Source: Bacteroidales bacterium | Lineage (GTDB): Bacteria > Bacteroidota > Bacteroidia > Bacteroidales > FEN-979 | DNA: 64,000 nucleotides | NCBI GenBank assembly: GCA_023229525.1 | Contig: JALNZC010000005.1 | Coordinates: 62,001 to 126,000 of the forward strand | Reading direction: 5' to 3' | Shown here: piece after piece, positions 35,465-45,490 of the stretch | How positions within the stretch are numbered: position 1 is the stretch's first letter | How the letters are laid out: each line of letters starts with the position of its first letter | Program-made: the position numbers and the translations under genes | Notes under the pieces: generated by a model | What the model was told of the DNA's origin: nothing | Seen by the model: only the letters and a program-made list of their open reading frames with translations | The model's database searches: none

Positions 35465-36643
35465 GGACCTTTATCTTGTTGTTGAATCCTTCCAAAGGTC
35501 CAGTAGATATTCGATAGTCAAACCAGTTCAATATGCCAGAACGATGGGCCAACAGTGTTATAACAAACTTGCGAAGTTCCTGAATGGTAGTAGCCCATGC
35601 TCGCGTAGCCCAGGAAGTCAGGAATGTTGCGGCTTCTTGTTTACTGGTTTGCAACCAGAGCTGTCCCAGCTCTTCCTTCAGGTAGTATGCTTCAGCCAAG
35701 GGTTTATTAATTTCAAGAGCTTGTTCAAGAAGCTTACGTTCGTCTTTTTCATCACTCAGATTCTTTTCATTTTTCAACAATAACCAACGTATTCCCTTTA
35801 TGACAAGTCTATTATTAAGAAAAGCCTCATCATGATACAAAGCCCGTCGAATTTTGTCCATCGTCTCATTCATCAACTTGAAAATATGAAAGCGATCGAA
35901 TACGATCTTTGCTTCAGGGATGTTATTGAAGATAGCATTGAAATATGGCAGCCACATATCCATTGCAACAGCCTGGATTTTCGCCCCGGATGGACGCAAT
36001 CTTTTCCAGAACTTATCCAGGCTTTCTTCCGCCCTGCCTTGCCCCACATAGATCACTCTTCCAGCTCTAAGATCGTATACCACGGTTTGATATTTATGTC
36101 CTTTCTGAAAGGCAAATTCGTCAATCGCTATAAACTCAACATCTTTCAAAACAGGCTTCGAATAATGCTTTTGAAGATATTCCTTATCAATTTGTTTGAC
36201 CGTTCCCCAGCTTATTTTGAACAATTGGCTTACATCCTGTACGGTCATGAATGCAAGCAAGTCAACAATACAGTCAGCTATTCGATGAGTATAGCTTTTT
36301 TTTCCTCGGCATACTTCAACCGTTCCTGTCGTATTAATCCACAATCATTACATTGTAACCTTTGAACCTTAGCAAGCAAATACACAGGCCTCAGGCCTAT
36401 TGGCAGAGTTCTGAAGAGACGATCAACAGTGCCTTTCTTTATGATATTGCGGCTGTCACAACTACTGCAACGAAGCTTACTGTCCTTCGTCTTGATGTGA
36501 AAGATTACAGTGCCCTGTTTGTACTCCGTCTTGAGGTACTCCTGATCCGTAAGCCCGAAGGCATGACTAAGCAAACTTGTACTCATTGTAAATCAGATTT
36601 TTCTTTCAAATATATCTATAAGTACGCATTATTACCATGAACC
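35370..36643 (-). mobile_element. ISL3-family insertion sequence (1274 bp)
   Basis: Terminal inverted repeats of 22 bp: left 35370-35391 (GGTTCATCACAATAATGCGT then AC) and right 36622-36643, matching at 19 of 22 positions. It encodes one ISL3-type transposase in two frames joined at an A8 run. Flanking 8-mers (TAAAATTT and ATAATTAT) are not a direct repeat, so the expected 8-bp target duplication is absent, and the disrupted gene does not resume on the right. A deletion or rearrangement next to the element is likely. Confidence 0.85.
35376..36586 (-). CDS. ISL3-family transposase in two frames (-1 shift at A8)
   Basis: Frame 1 (36586 to 36278) encodes an N-terminal zinc-finger part (CSSCDSR, CNDCG). 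Frame 2 (in the -1 frame, ending 35376) encodes the catalytic DDE domain: Asp in AIDEFAFQKG, Asp in AMDMWLPYF, DRFHIFKLMN and Glu in STGPLEGFNNKIK. The frames join at eight A residues (36303-36296): AEEKKA... in frame 1 becomes AEEKK-SYTHRIADC after a -1 slip, restoring the family sequence. This may be programmed -1 frameshifting or a simple indel. The stop codon lies inside the left inverted repeat. Confidence 0.8.
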
Positions 36644-37079
36644 ATAATTATTAATGTACAGATATTGTGTTTGGTATAAACAAATAACGTAAATATTTAT
36701 GATATGGTTAATAAAAGATAAAAAATTACTTGATTATGCAAATCATATATCCTATATTCGTAAATTTGCAGTACATATTAATGTATTATCAAGGTTAAAT
36801 ATCAGAGTTTACATATACGATACTTGATTTTTGACCTAATTAAGTCCTTAGTTTTACTTCTTTTATGAATATGTCTTTCATCCCATATAGTTTAACAAAG
36901 TCATTGATATTTAGCATTATGAAATCAATTTGCAATGAATCTTATTGTAACAAAAGTCATTTTATTATTTGTTTTTTTAAACTTTAAACTATTCTGGTGT
37001 ATTTGTGTTGAAGGGATGTAGAATCTAAAATGTTAAACTAAAGATTTAGCAGGACACTGAAAAACTAAAATGCATTATT
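36644..37079. other. 436-bp AT-rich gene-free stretch before T9SS gene 2
   Basis: No gene is supported in either strand. A TAAATTTG box (36761-36768, followed by CAGTAC) may be a promoter for the gene at 37080, with a leader of about 300 bases. The small-protein 3' end expected to the right of the IS is not present here. Confidence 0.45.
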
Positions 37080-40000
37080 ATGAGAAAGTTAATTATTGTT
37101 TTTTTTTCGTTCGCACTGTTATTTGCATACACAGATACAGTAATTGGGCAAAACTGGTACAATACAAACTGGTTATACAGGAAGACAATCACTATTGACC
37201 AAACTAAAGTGCCTAACACTAGCCAAACCAACTTTCCTGTGCTGGTTAATTTATCCGCTGATGCCAGCTTGAATGCTCACGCCCGAAGCGACGGCTTCGA
37301 CATCCTTTTCACTTCCAGCAATGGAACTACCAAAATTAATTACGAACGGGAAAAATACAGCAGCGGGACGTTAGTGGCCTGGGTGCAGGTTCCAATCCTT
37401 AGTTACATTGCCAATACAGTTATTTACATGTATTACGGAAACTCAGGTGCGAGCGATCAACAAGCCGCAACGAGCGTCTGGGATGCCAATTACAAAGGTG
37501 TCTACCACTTGAAAGAAGCCACAGGTTCAAATCCAGCGGATGCCACTTCGAACGGCCATAATGGCACGCAATCGGGGTCACCTACGCAAGCTGCCGGAGA
37601 GATTGACGGCAGTCTGACTTTCAACGGAAGCAACTATGTGGACATGGGGAATGTGAGTGATTTTAATTTCGGAACAGGGGCATTCACAATTTCGTGCTGG
37701 CTAAAGGGTGGCGCCAATAGCCAATTCATACTAGGGAAAGATGACTTTAACGGAAACAACAGTGGAACTTTGTTATACGAAAAATCAAATACACCATATG
37801 GAACTGCATACTGGCCAGGTAGCAGTTATGGTAATATATATATTGGCGTCTTCGATGCAAGCTGGCATTATTGTGTTATTACCAGAACAGGAACAGGTGT
37901 AGGTGAAACGACTACGTATTACGATGGCAACCTAGTTACTACTAGTACCGAGCCACGAACCCTCTCAAATAGCACGCCGTTTAGGATAGGTAAAGATAAT
38001 GCTACTAGTTACGCGTTTACTGGTTCTATAGACGAAGTCCACCTCTCAAACATCACTAGAAGCGCAGATTGGATCAAGACGGAGTACAATAACCAGAGCT
38101 CACCATCGACATTTTATTCCGTTGCAGCCGAGGAAATTCTAACATATATATGGAACCAAACCGGTACTGCTTCTTGGGCAACCACAACAAACTGGACTCC
38201 AACCAGAACAATACCAGCCACCACTGACATTCTTCAATTTAATGGCGGTGGAAGTGTAACTGCAACAAGTGTCCCTACTCAAACCATTGCGCAGTTACTC
38301 CTATCTAATAACTCAATAGTGAATCTTACAACCGCTTCTATTGGCAACACGCTCACAGTAAATGATGCTTTGACTACGACATCCGGTGATGTTCTAAATC
38401 TCGGCAGTGGGTTGCTGCTTGGTGGTACTTTAACAACACTGTCCAATAGTGGAAAAATTCAAACATCCGTACTTACAACGACCAGTTCTGTACCAATACC
38501 CGTAAGTAAAACATGGGGCGGCACTGTAGAATACAATGGATCGGGGGCTCAAACGCTAGTTAGTGGAACTTACAACAACCTTACCATCAACCAGTCCAGC
38601 GGTGATGCCAGCCTGGGTGGTATTACCATCGTCAATGGCACGCTAACACTTACAAGTGGCAGTATTGCTTTAAATGGAAACACGTTAAGCTATGGTGCAA
38701 GCGGTATTTTAAAATATGACGGAAGCGCTTCTCAAATAACTTCATATGAATGGCCTGCTGTCAATGGACCTAAGGATTTAACTGTAGACGGAACGGACGT
38801 TCGTTTGGATTTAAACAGGACATTAACCGGTGGACTTACTATTAATTCCGGTAAGAAATTTACCCTAAATGCCGGTAAACAACTTACCGTCATTGGAACT
38901 CTCACCAACATCGCCGGTACATCAGGTCTGGTAATCAAGAGCGATGCCACAGGCACCGGTTCACTTATCCATAGCACAGCCGATGTAAGTGCAACCGTTG
39001 AGCATTATATCCCAGAATGGAACGATGCTAATCATGGCTGGCACATAATTACCTCACCGGTTTCTTCACAGACAATAAATCCGAATTTTACCGATCCGAC
39101 TCCAGCCAATTATGATTTTTTCAAATGGGATGAAACGGTGAGTGATTTACCATGGATCAATTATAAAAGTGGGGGTTTTACAACATTTACAGTGGGGCAA
39201 GGGTATTTGTGTGCCTATAATGCTACAGCTACCAAGAACTTTACCGGAACACTCAATAATGCAAGTACATCTACTCTTAACCTAACACGTACCGAAGCTA
39301 CGAACTATTCGGGCTGGAACCTGCTCGGAAATCCTTTCCCCAGCGCCATACAATGGAATAAAACAACCGCAAGCTGGAACCTAACCAATGTATCAGGTAC
39401 AGCCAAGGTTTGGAACGAAACCAATGCAAGTTACAGCGATATAGCACAAAATGGCATCATTCCTGCCATGCAGGGCTTTATGGTAGAAGTGCCATCGGGA
39501 ACTTCGGGTTCGCTGGTTATCCCATCTGTGGATAAAGTACACGATGCCCAGGCATGGTATAAGAACACCGAAACCAACCGCCTGATGCTTGTTGCACACG
39601 ATCCAACGGGACAAACGGTCCAGGAAAGCATCATCCGGTTTGATGATAACGCTACCGAAGGGTTCGATATGGAATACGATGCCCATTTCTTTGCCGGTTA
39701 TGCCCCACAGTTTTACTCGATATCGGGAGACGAACATCTCTCAACCAATACCTTGCCCACGACAATGAAGGAAAACACGATATCAATAGGGTTTGTAAAG
39801 AATGACAACACCAGCTTCAGCATTGAAGCCAAAGGTCTGGAAACCTTTACCGCAGGAACAGAAATTTGGTTGCAGGATCTGAAAACCGGCACCCAGCAAA
39901 AACTGAATGATAACCCGGTGTATTCCTTTACTTCGGTCGGGGGTGACGAAACCAACCGTTTTAAACTGAAGTTCGGATGGGCTTTCAGTGTCAATGAATC

Positions 40001-40238
40001 TTCGATCAGTACGTTCAGCATTTATACCGGCAACAGTATCATATACGTAAACAACAACGGCAAGCAATCCGTTAAAGGAACGATCAATGTTTATTCGGTA
40101 ACAGGTCAGCTAATCGCATCCAACAAACTTACCGGTGACTCTTTGCAAAAAATAGATTTCAACGGCAAGCCGGGATGTTATGTAGTGAAGATTACAGCAG
40201 AACAAGGTGTTTATTCACAAAAAGTGATAATTAAGTGA
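37080..40238 (+). CDS. Giant T9SS-secreted DUF2341/LamG-like protein 2 (C-module type B)
   Basis: 1052 residues. Signal peptide 1-23 (ending IGQ). DUF2341 at about 25-115 (WYNTNWLYRKTITIDQTKV; VIYMYYGNSG). LamG/concanavalin-like domain at about 140-350 (YHLKEATGSNPADATSNGHNG; FTISCWLKGG; GSIDEVHLSN). A beta-rich region covers about 352-635. The type B C-module is at about 640-970 (WDETVSDLPWIN; GWNLLGNPFPSAIQWN; FDMEYDAHFFAGYAPQFYS), then the T9SS sorting domain (977-1052, ending KVIIK). DUF2341 plus LamG suggests glycan binding at the surface. Its N-terminal half is unrelated to the three neighbours, but its C-module is nearly identical in DNA to that of the gene at 40907. Confidence 0.85.
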   Translation: MRKLIIVFFSFALLFAYTDTVIGQNWYNTNWLYRKTITIDQTKVPNTSQTNFPVLVNLSADASLNAHARSDGFDILFTSSNGTTKINYEREKYSSGTLVAWVQVPILSYIANTVIYMYYGNSGASDQQAATSVWDANYKGVYHLKEATGSNPADATSNGHNGTQSGSPTQAAGEIDGSLTFNGSNYVDMGNVSDFNFGTGAFTISCWLKGGANSQFILGKDDFNGNNSGTLLYEKSNTPYGTAYWPGSSYGNIYIGVFDASWHYCVITRTGTGVGETTTYYDGNLVTTSTEPRTLSNSTPFRIGKDNATSYAFTGSIDEVHLSNITRSADWIKTEYNNQSSPSTFYSVAAEEILTYIWNQTGTASWATTTNWTPTRTIPATTDILQFNGGGSVTATSVPTQTIAQLLLSNNSIVNLTTASIGNTLTVNDALTTTSGDVLNLGSGLLLGGTLTTLSNSGKIQTSVLTTTSSVPIPVSKTWGGTVEYNGSGAQTLVSGTYNNLTINQSSGDASLGGITIVNGTLTLTSGSIALNGNTLSYGASGILKYDGSASQITSYEWPAVNGPKDLTVDGTDVRLDLNRTLTGGLTINSGKKFTLNAGKQLTVIGTLTNIAGTSGLVIKSDATGTGSLIHSTADVSATVEHYIPEWNDANHGWHIITSPVSSQTINPNFTDPTPANYDFFKWDETVSDLPWINYKSGGFTTFTVGQGYLCAYNATATKNFTGTLNNASTSTLNLTRTEATNYSGWNLLGNPFPSAIQWNKTTASWNLTNVSGTAKVWNETNASYSDIAQNGIIPAMQGFMVEVPSGTSGSLVIPSVDKVHDAQAWYKNTETNRLMLVAHDPTGQTVQESIIRFDDNATEGFDMEYDAHFFAGYAPQFYSISGDEHLSTNTLPTTMKENTISIGFVKNDNTSFSIEAKGLETFTAGTEIWLQDLKTGTQQKLNDNPVYSFTSVGGDETNRFKLKFGWAFSVNESSISTFSIYTGNSIIYVNNNGKQSVKGTINVYSVTGQLIASNKLTGDSLQKIDFNGKPGCYVVKITAEQGVYSQKVIIK

Positions 40239-40293
40239 TCATTACTTATTAAACCTATATAAAAACAATCAATATAACTAAAAGATACAGGGT

Positions 40294-40548
40294 ATGAAAA
40301 AATCAATTTATTACCTCGTGTTAATGCTTTTCCTGCTGATGGGCTCGGCAACAATAAAAAATGCAGTGGCCGATAATCCACCTCCACCGCCGGGCGGACA
40401 TGGCACAAGTGGAAATCAGGCTCCAGCCGGAGCGCCCATTGATGGAGGCCTGGGTATATTGTTAGCGATGGGCGCAGTTTACGGTGGCATAAAATTGTAT
40501 CAGGCACGAAAGGAGAAACAGAAAAAAGTCATGCAAGAATTGTCTTAG
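40294..40548 (+). CDS. PID-CTERM-like small membrane-anchored protein 2
   Basis: 84 residues: signal peptide (about 1-27, ending AVA), NPPPPPGGHGTSGNQAP, the motif AGAPIDGG, a hydrophobic segment LGILLAMGAVYGGI and a basic tail KLYQARKEKQKK. The tripartite end (short motif, helix, basic cluster) resembles C-terminal sorting signals such as PEP-CTERM; I recall a family called PID-CTERM for such Bacteroidota proteins but could not check it. It starts 55 bases after the giant gene at 37080 and may be cotranscribed. Function unknown. Confidence 0.75.
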   Translation: MKKSIYYLVLMLFLLMGSATIKNAVADNPPPPPGGHGTSGNQAPAGAPIDGGLGILLAMGAVYGGIKLYQARKEKQKKVMQELS

Positions 40549-40693
40549 CAGAATGTCAATGAATCCACCTACCAGGGTGAGGAATAGTAGGTTCTAACCG
40601 ACCTTAAAGAGTTATTTGCCGAAATCGAATACAAAATATAGATTATCTGATTGATGTATTTTGCAAAAAGATTTTTCATTAAAAAATAAAAAG

Positions 40694-40870
40694 ATGAAAA
40701 TTTTAAAATACGTTATGTTCCTGTTGGGCTGCACGGCATTACTGTCGTTAGCAGCCTTCTTTTCATTTTTCAAACAAGTCCCAGGTTTGCTGGTGCTCCT
40801 TTTATGCATTTCAGCCGGTTTGATCTATTTTTCAATGCGTCCGAAGCGAATGCAACAGTATACAACTTAA
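40694..40870 (+). CDS. Tiny two-helix membrane protein (58 aa)
   Basis: Unknown family. MKILKYVMFLLGCTALLSLAAFFSFF forms one hydrophobic segment, and VPGLLVLLLCISAGLIYFSM a second, ending in RPKRMQQYTT. An in-frame ATG 11 codons upstream exists, but MKILKYV is the natural start. It lies 36 bases before the giant T9SS gene at 40907. A frameshifted relic of the same gene precedes the giant gene at 31167, so the pairing appears to be conserved. Possibly inserted in the inner membrane. Confidence 0.6.
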   Translation: MKILKYVMFLLGCTALLSLAAFFSFFKQVPGLLVLLLCISAGLIYFSMRPKRMQQYTT

Positions 40871-40906
40871 TAATCCATTAATAAAGACAAGTAAATACAC
40901 GTTATT

Positions 40907-43900
40907 ATGAAAAAATTAACTACTATTCTTATTGCCTGGGCTCTCGTAGCCATTCTGTTTGTGCAAAATGCAAATGCGCAAGTTACTGTCAGCGGTTCCG
41001 GTGGATCAGCAAATGGAACCTATACTACCTTAAAAGCGGCTTTTGATGCTTTGAATTTAGTAACCACACAAGCAGGGAACAACATTGTTTTAACCATAAC
41101 GGCCAGCACATCAGAAACTGCTTCGGCTGTTTTAAACCAGCCTTCAGTAAGTTCCTGGGTATCACTAAAAATTTATCCTACCGGAACAGGATACACGATT
41201 AGCGGTAGTGTAGCCGGCCCTTTAATTGATTTGAATGGCGCTGACAATGTTACTATAGATGGAAGGGTAAATGCTACCGGTAGTACTAAAGCCCTGACCA
41301 TCACAAATACAAGCACATCCAGTTCCTCTGGCACCTCATCTATTAGGTTTATCGAATCTGCCGAAAACAATACTGTAAAATATTGCACAGTAAAAGGAGC
41401 AGAAACAGATACTGGAGCTGGTATAATATTTTTCTCCACAGCTACTGCAGGAAACGGCAACGACAATAATACCATTGATAATTGCACCCTTACAAATGAC
41501 GGGGGCAACAGACCTTATAATGTTATTAATTCGTTAGGTACATCTGGCACTGAAAACAGCAATAATATTATATCCAATAACAATATTTATGATTTCTTTA
41601 ATACCGGGGCTTCTTCTTACGGAATTGCAATCAGTTCATATTCTACCGACTGGACAATAACCGGGAACAGTCTTTATGAAACTACTACCTTTGCTCCAAC
41701 AGTAGCTACAACATTTTATTACGGCATAAATATTGGCAATGCATCAGGAAATAATTTCACAATATCTGGAAACTATATTGGAGGTAGTGCGGCTGAATGT
41801 GGTGGTTCTGCCTTTACTATAAATGCGGCTACTACACATTCATTTCGTGGGATCTATCTTAATGTTGGAACTACCACTGCTACTTCCGTTCAAAATAACA
41901 CCATTAAAAACTTCAATCATACAAGTACCACAGCATTCCCATGGGTTGGAATTTGGGTTCAGGCCGGTAGTGTAAATCTTGGTACTACGACCGGCAATAC
42001 CATTGGCGCCACAACGGGAACAGGTTCCATTACAATTACTAAAACAACAGGCAGCACAACTTCCTATGGAATTGATATAAATGGTACAGGTACTGTAGAT
42101 ATTGAAAACAACAACTTTGGTTCTATTACCGTTTTTGGCTCTACAACATATTCCCATAATTTCTTTGCAATATATAGACCAGCAGGCAGCGGGGGAACGA
42201 TAACTATAAGCAAAAATTTAATTGGAAGCACAAGTACAGAGAATAGCATACAGGCGCCCTCGGCATCCACCAATGCTACCTCTCAAAGTGTTGTAGGAAT
42301 TTATAACGGAAATTCCGGAACAGTAACTATTTCCGGTAATACCATAGCAAATCTGTATAATGCCTATGCCTTTACAGGCAGTGGTCAGGTTGTAGGTATT
42401 GTTACTACTTTAGGTGTTAATACTATTCAAAACAATACGATACGGAATTTATCTACTACAAGTCGAAGTACCAATACTACAAATAGCGCTTCTATAATCG
42501 GTATTTCGCAAAGGAGTACTACGGGTGATCAAACCGTATCAGGCAATACAATCTATGATTTATCCAATACCTGGATTACTTCCTCCGGCGTATTATGTGT
42601 TGTTGGAATATATTATAGTGGTACTACAACCGGTACTAATACCGTTTCAAAAAACTTTATTTACAATTTGTCGGTTTTATCAAGTTCTTTAACTGCTCAA
42701 ATCAATGGGATAAAAATAAATGCAGGAAGTACTACGTGCTCAAATAATATCATCAACCTTGGTGTAGGCGTTACAAATGGTAATAAGATTTATGGTATTT
42801 ACGAGAACGGTGCCGCATCCACTAATAATAATCTTTATTTTAACACGGTGTATATAGGCGGCAGTCTTTCGGTAGAGACTTCATCCACTTATGTTTTGTA
42901 TAACGCAGCCAACACCAACACAAGAGATTTTAGAAACAATATTTTGTATAATGCCCGCTCAGGTGGTACAACTGGGGAACATTATGCCATCAGCATTGCT
43001 GGAACAACAGGATTAACCATTGATTATAACGATTATTATGCGCCTAACACAGGCGGGGTATTGGGATATTCAGGTGCAGATATAACAACATTAGCTGCCT
43101 GGAGAACAGCCACAGGGCAGGATGCCAATAGCTTAAACACCAATCCCACCTTTTACAATGCAGGTGGGACAACAGCAACAGATTATATCCCTTCAGCTAC
43201 GCTTACCGGTGTTACCGGTACAGGTATTACCACTGATTATTATGGAACCACTAGAGCAGTTTATACTATGGGTGCATGGGAAGCCCTCTCAGCCTTGAGA
43301 TGGAATGGCGCTACATCCACCGATTGGTCGATTGCTTCAAACTGGAGTTCGAATACGGTGCCAACCACAGACGGTGTTTATATTTCATCCGTTCCATCAA
43401 ATCAACCTCATATAACAACTTCTCCTGCTTCGCCGGCAACGTGTAACGATTTAACTATTAATGCGGGAGCAATCTTAACTATTGATGCCGGTAAAGCGCT
43501 TACTGTGAACGGTACCCTTACCAACAGTGCTGGTATTACAGGTTTGTTAATAAAGAGCGATATCAATGGTTCCGGTTCACTTATCCATAGTACAGCCGAT
43601 GTAAGTGCAACCGTTGAACGTTATATCGCAGGGTGGAGCGATATCAACCACGGCTGGCATTTAATAGCATCACCGGTTTCCTCACAGACAATTGACCCGA
43701 ATTTCACTAATCCGACACTAACCAATTATGATTTTTTCAAATGGGATGAAACGGTAAGTGATTTGCCATGGATCAATTATAAAAACAGTGGTTTTACAAC
43801 ATTTACAATAGGGCAGGGGTATTTGTGTGCCTATAATGCTACAGCTACCAAGAACTTTACCGGTACACTCAATAATGCAAGTACATCTACTCTTAACCTA

Positions 43901-44851
43901 ACACGTACCGAAGCTACGAACTATTCGGGCTGGAACCTGCTCGGAAATCCTTTCCCTAGCGCCATACAATGGAATAAAACAACCGCAAGCTGGAACCTAA
44001 CCAATGTATCAGGTACAGCCAAGGTTTGGAACGAAACCAATGCAAGTTACAGCGATATAGCACAAAATGGCATCATTCCTGCCATGCAGGGCTTTATGGT
44101 AGAAGTGCCATCGGGAACATCCGGTTCGCTCGTTATCCCATCTGTGGATAAAGTACACGATGCCCAGGCATGGTATAAGAACACCGAAACCAACCGCCTG
44201 ATGCTTGTTGCACACGATCCAACGGGACAAACGGTCCAGGAAAGCATCGTACGGTTTAATGATAACGCTACCGAAGGGTTCGATATGGAATACGACGCCC
44301 ATTTCTTTGCCGGTTACGCCCCACAGTTTTACTCGATATCGGGAGAAGAACATCTCTCAACCAATACATTACCCACGACAATGAAGGAAAACACGATATC
44401 AATGGGATTTGTAAAGAATGACAACACCAGCTTCAGCATTGAAGCCAAAGGGATCGAAACCTTTGCCCCAGGAACAGAGATTTGGTTGCAGGATTTGAAA
44501 ACCGGCACACAGCAAAAACTGAATGATAACCCGGTGTATTCCTTTACCTCAACCATGGGAGATGAACCCAACCGCTTTAAGCTTACGTTTGGCAGTGTTG
44601 GTATCAACGAACCTTCAGTCAGTCCGTTCAGCATTTATACCGGTAACGGTATCGTATACGTAAACAACAACGGCAAGCAATCGGTTAAAGGAACTATCAC
44701 CGTTTATTCGATAACAGGTCAGCTAATCGCTACCCGCTCACTTACCGGCGATCGTTTGCAAGCGATAGATTTCAACGGAAAACCGGGTTGTTATGTAGTG
44801 AGGGTAACCACGGGTAATGGTGTCTATTCACAAAAAGTGGTAATGAATTGA
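40907..44851 (+). CDS. Giant T9SS-secreted beta-helix protein 3 (C-module type B)
   Basis: 1314 residues. Signal peptide about 1-25 (ending NAQ). The beta-helix region (about 60-730) is closely related to proteins 1 and 4 (LIDLNGADN, TIDGRVNATG, NNNIYDFF, FNTVYIGG). A WNGATSTDWSIASNW domain lies near 798-860. The type B C-module (about 908-1235) is shared with protein 2 rather than with the beta-helix paralogues. The sorting domain follows from about 1238 (ends YSQKVVMN). Surface or secreted role inferred; no enzymatic motif seen. It appears to be a chimera of the beta-helix N-part and the module of the gene at 37080. Confidence 0.85.
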   Translation: MKKLTTILIAWALVAILFVQNANAQVTVSGSGGSANGTYTTLKAAFDALNLVTTQAGNNIVLTITASTSETASAVLNQPSVSSWVSLKIYPTGTGYTISGSVAGPLIDLNGADNVTIDGRVNATGSTKALTITNTSTSSSSGTSSIRFIESAENNTVKYCTVKGAETDTGAGIIFFSTATAGNGNDNNTIDNCTLTNDGGNRPYNVINSLGTSGTENSNNIISNNNIYDFFNTGASSYGIAISSYSTDWTITGNSLYETTTFAPTVATTFYYGINIGNASGNNFTISGNYIGGSAAECGGSAFTINAATTHSFRGIYLNVGTTTATSVQNNTIKNFNHTSTTAFPWVGIWVQAGSVNLGTTTGNTIGATTGTGSITITKTTGSTTSYGIDINGTGTVDIENNNFGSITVFGSTTYSHNFFAIYRPAGSGGTITISKNLIGSTSTENSIQAPSASTNATSQSVVGIYNGNSGTVTISGNTIANLYNAYAFTGSGQVVGIVTTLGVNTIQNNTIRNLSTTSRSTNTTNSASIIGISQRSTTGDQTVSGNTIYDLSNTWITSSGVLCVVGIYYSGTTTGTNTVSKNFIYNLSVLSSSLTAQINGIKINAGSTTCSNNIINLGVGVTNGNKIYGIYENGAASTNNNLYFNTVYIGGSLSVETSSTYVLYNAANTNTRDFRNNILYNARSGGTTGEHYAISIAGTTGLTIDYNDYYAPNTGGVLGYSGADITTLAAWRTATGQDANSLNTNPTFYNAGGTTATDYIPSATLTGVTGTGITTDYYGTTRAVYTMGAWEALSALRWNGATSTDWSIASNWSSNTVPTTDGVYISSVPSNQPHITTSPASPATCNDLTINAGAILTIDAGKALTVNGTLTNSAGITGLLIKSDINGSGSLIHSTADVSATVERYIAGWSDINHGWHLIASPVSSQTIDPNFTNPTLTNYDFFKWDETVSDLPWINYKNSGFTTFTIGQGYLCAYNATATKNFTGTLNNASTSTLNLTRTEATNYSGWNLLGNPFPSAIQWNKTTASWNLTNVSGTAKVWNETNASYSDIAQNGIIPAMQGFMVEVPSGTSGSLVIPSVDKVHDAQAWYKNTETNRLMLVAHDPTGQTVQESIVRFNDNATEGFDMEYDAHFFAGYAPQFYSISGEEHLSTNTLPTTMKENTISMGFVKNDNTSFSIEAKGIETFAPGTEIWLQDLKTGTQQKLNDNPVYSFTSTMGDEPNRFKLTFGSVGINEPSVSPFSIYTGNGIVYVNNNGKQSVKGTITVYSITGQLIATRSLTGDRLQAIDFNGKPGCYVVRVTTGNGVYSQKVVMN

Positions 44852-45010
44852 TTCTTTTTTCCGAATCCCCTTCAAAACCAATTCACCATTCATGTTTATC
44901 TGCATGCGGGTTAAACGTTGTCTCAAATACAAACCAGGGTAATCTAACGGGGTTTTTGCAAATAAATCATTTTAAATCAACATTTTATTTGATGGTTATT
45001 GCTTTTAATG

Positions 45011-45018
45011 TAATTTTG
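45011..45018 (+). promoter_or_regulatory. -7 box (TAATTTTG) before small protein gene 3
   Basis: Exact TAnnTTTG match followed by CC, about 105 bases before the ATG at 45123; it suggests separate transcription from the giant gene upstream. Confidence 0.45.
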
Positions 45019-45122
45019 CCAACATATTATTAAACCAAGAGCTTAAATTTTCAATTGATCTGATTTTCAGACATTTTAATTTTTTATCTGAAACTGTATC
45101 ATTCAATAAAAAATAAAGAAAT

Positions 45123-45386
45123 ATGAAAAAACACATCAGATTATTATTTCTGACCGGTTCTCTGTTTACAATGCTGATGTTTGCGAACCAAACCTTTGCC
45201 GACAATCCTCCACCTCCACCGAGCGGGCATGGTTCAAATGGCAATCAGGCTCCGGCAGGAGCGCCCATAGATGGAGGCCTGGGTATATTGTTAGCAATGG
45301 GTGCAATCTATGGTGGCAAAAAGCTGTACCAGGCGCGAAAGGATAAACAGAAGGATACAGAGCCTGACGGGAAATTATCAGAATGA
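45123..45386 (+). CDS. PID-CTERM-like small membrane-anchored protein 3
   Basis: 87 residues: signal peptide (about 1-26, ending TFA), NPPPPPSGHGSNGNQAP, AGAPIDGGLGILLAMGAIYGG, basic tail KKLYQARKDKQKD and an acidic end. Nearly identical in its second half to the copy at 40294. It lies between giant genes 3 and 4. The Pro-rich stretch follows the signal peptide directly, so about 20 residues would be exposed outside the membrane anchor. Function unknown. Confidence 0.75.
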   Translation: MKKHIRLLFLTGSLFTMLMFANQTFADNPPPPPSGHGSNGNQAPAGAPIDGGLGILLAMGAIYGGKKLYQARKDKQKDTEPDGKLSE

Positions 45387-45490
45387 CCCTTTTTAAAAGG
45401 CTTGTATAAAACACAATCAAAAATTCCTGAATTTTTTTGAGAAGTATTTTCCTTGAACATTAATATTCAATTATTTAAATATGTCTTAGT

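Noticed and set aside
40661..40693. Longer start for the tiny membrane protein
   Set aside because: The 11 upstream codons (MQKDFSLKNKK) are polar and precede a natural membrane-protein start MKILKYV.
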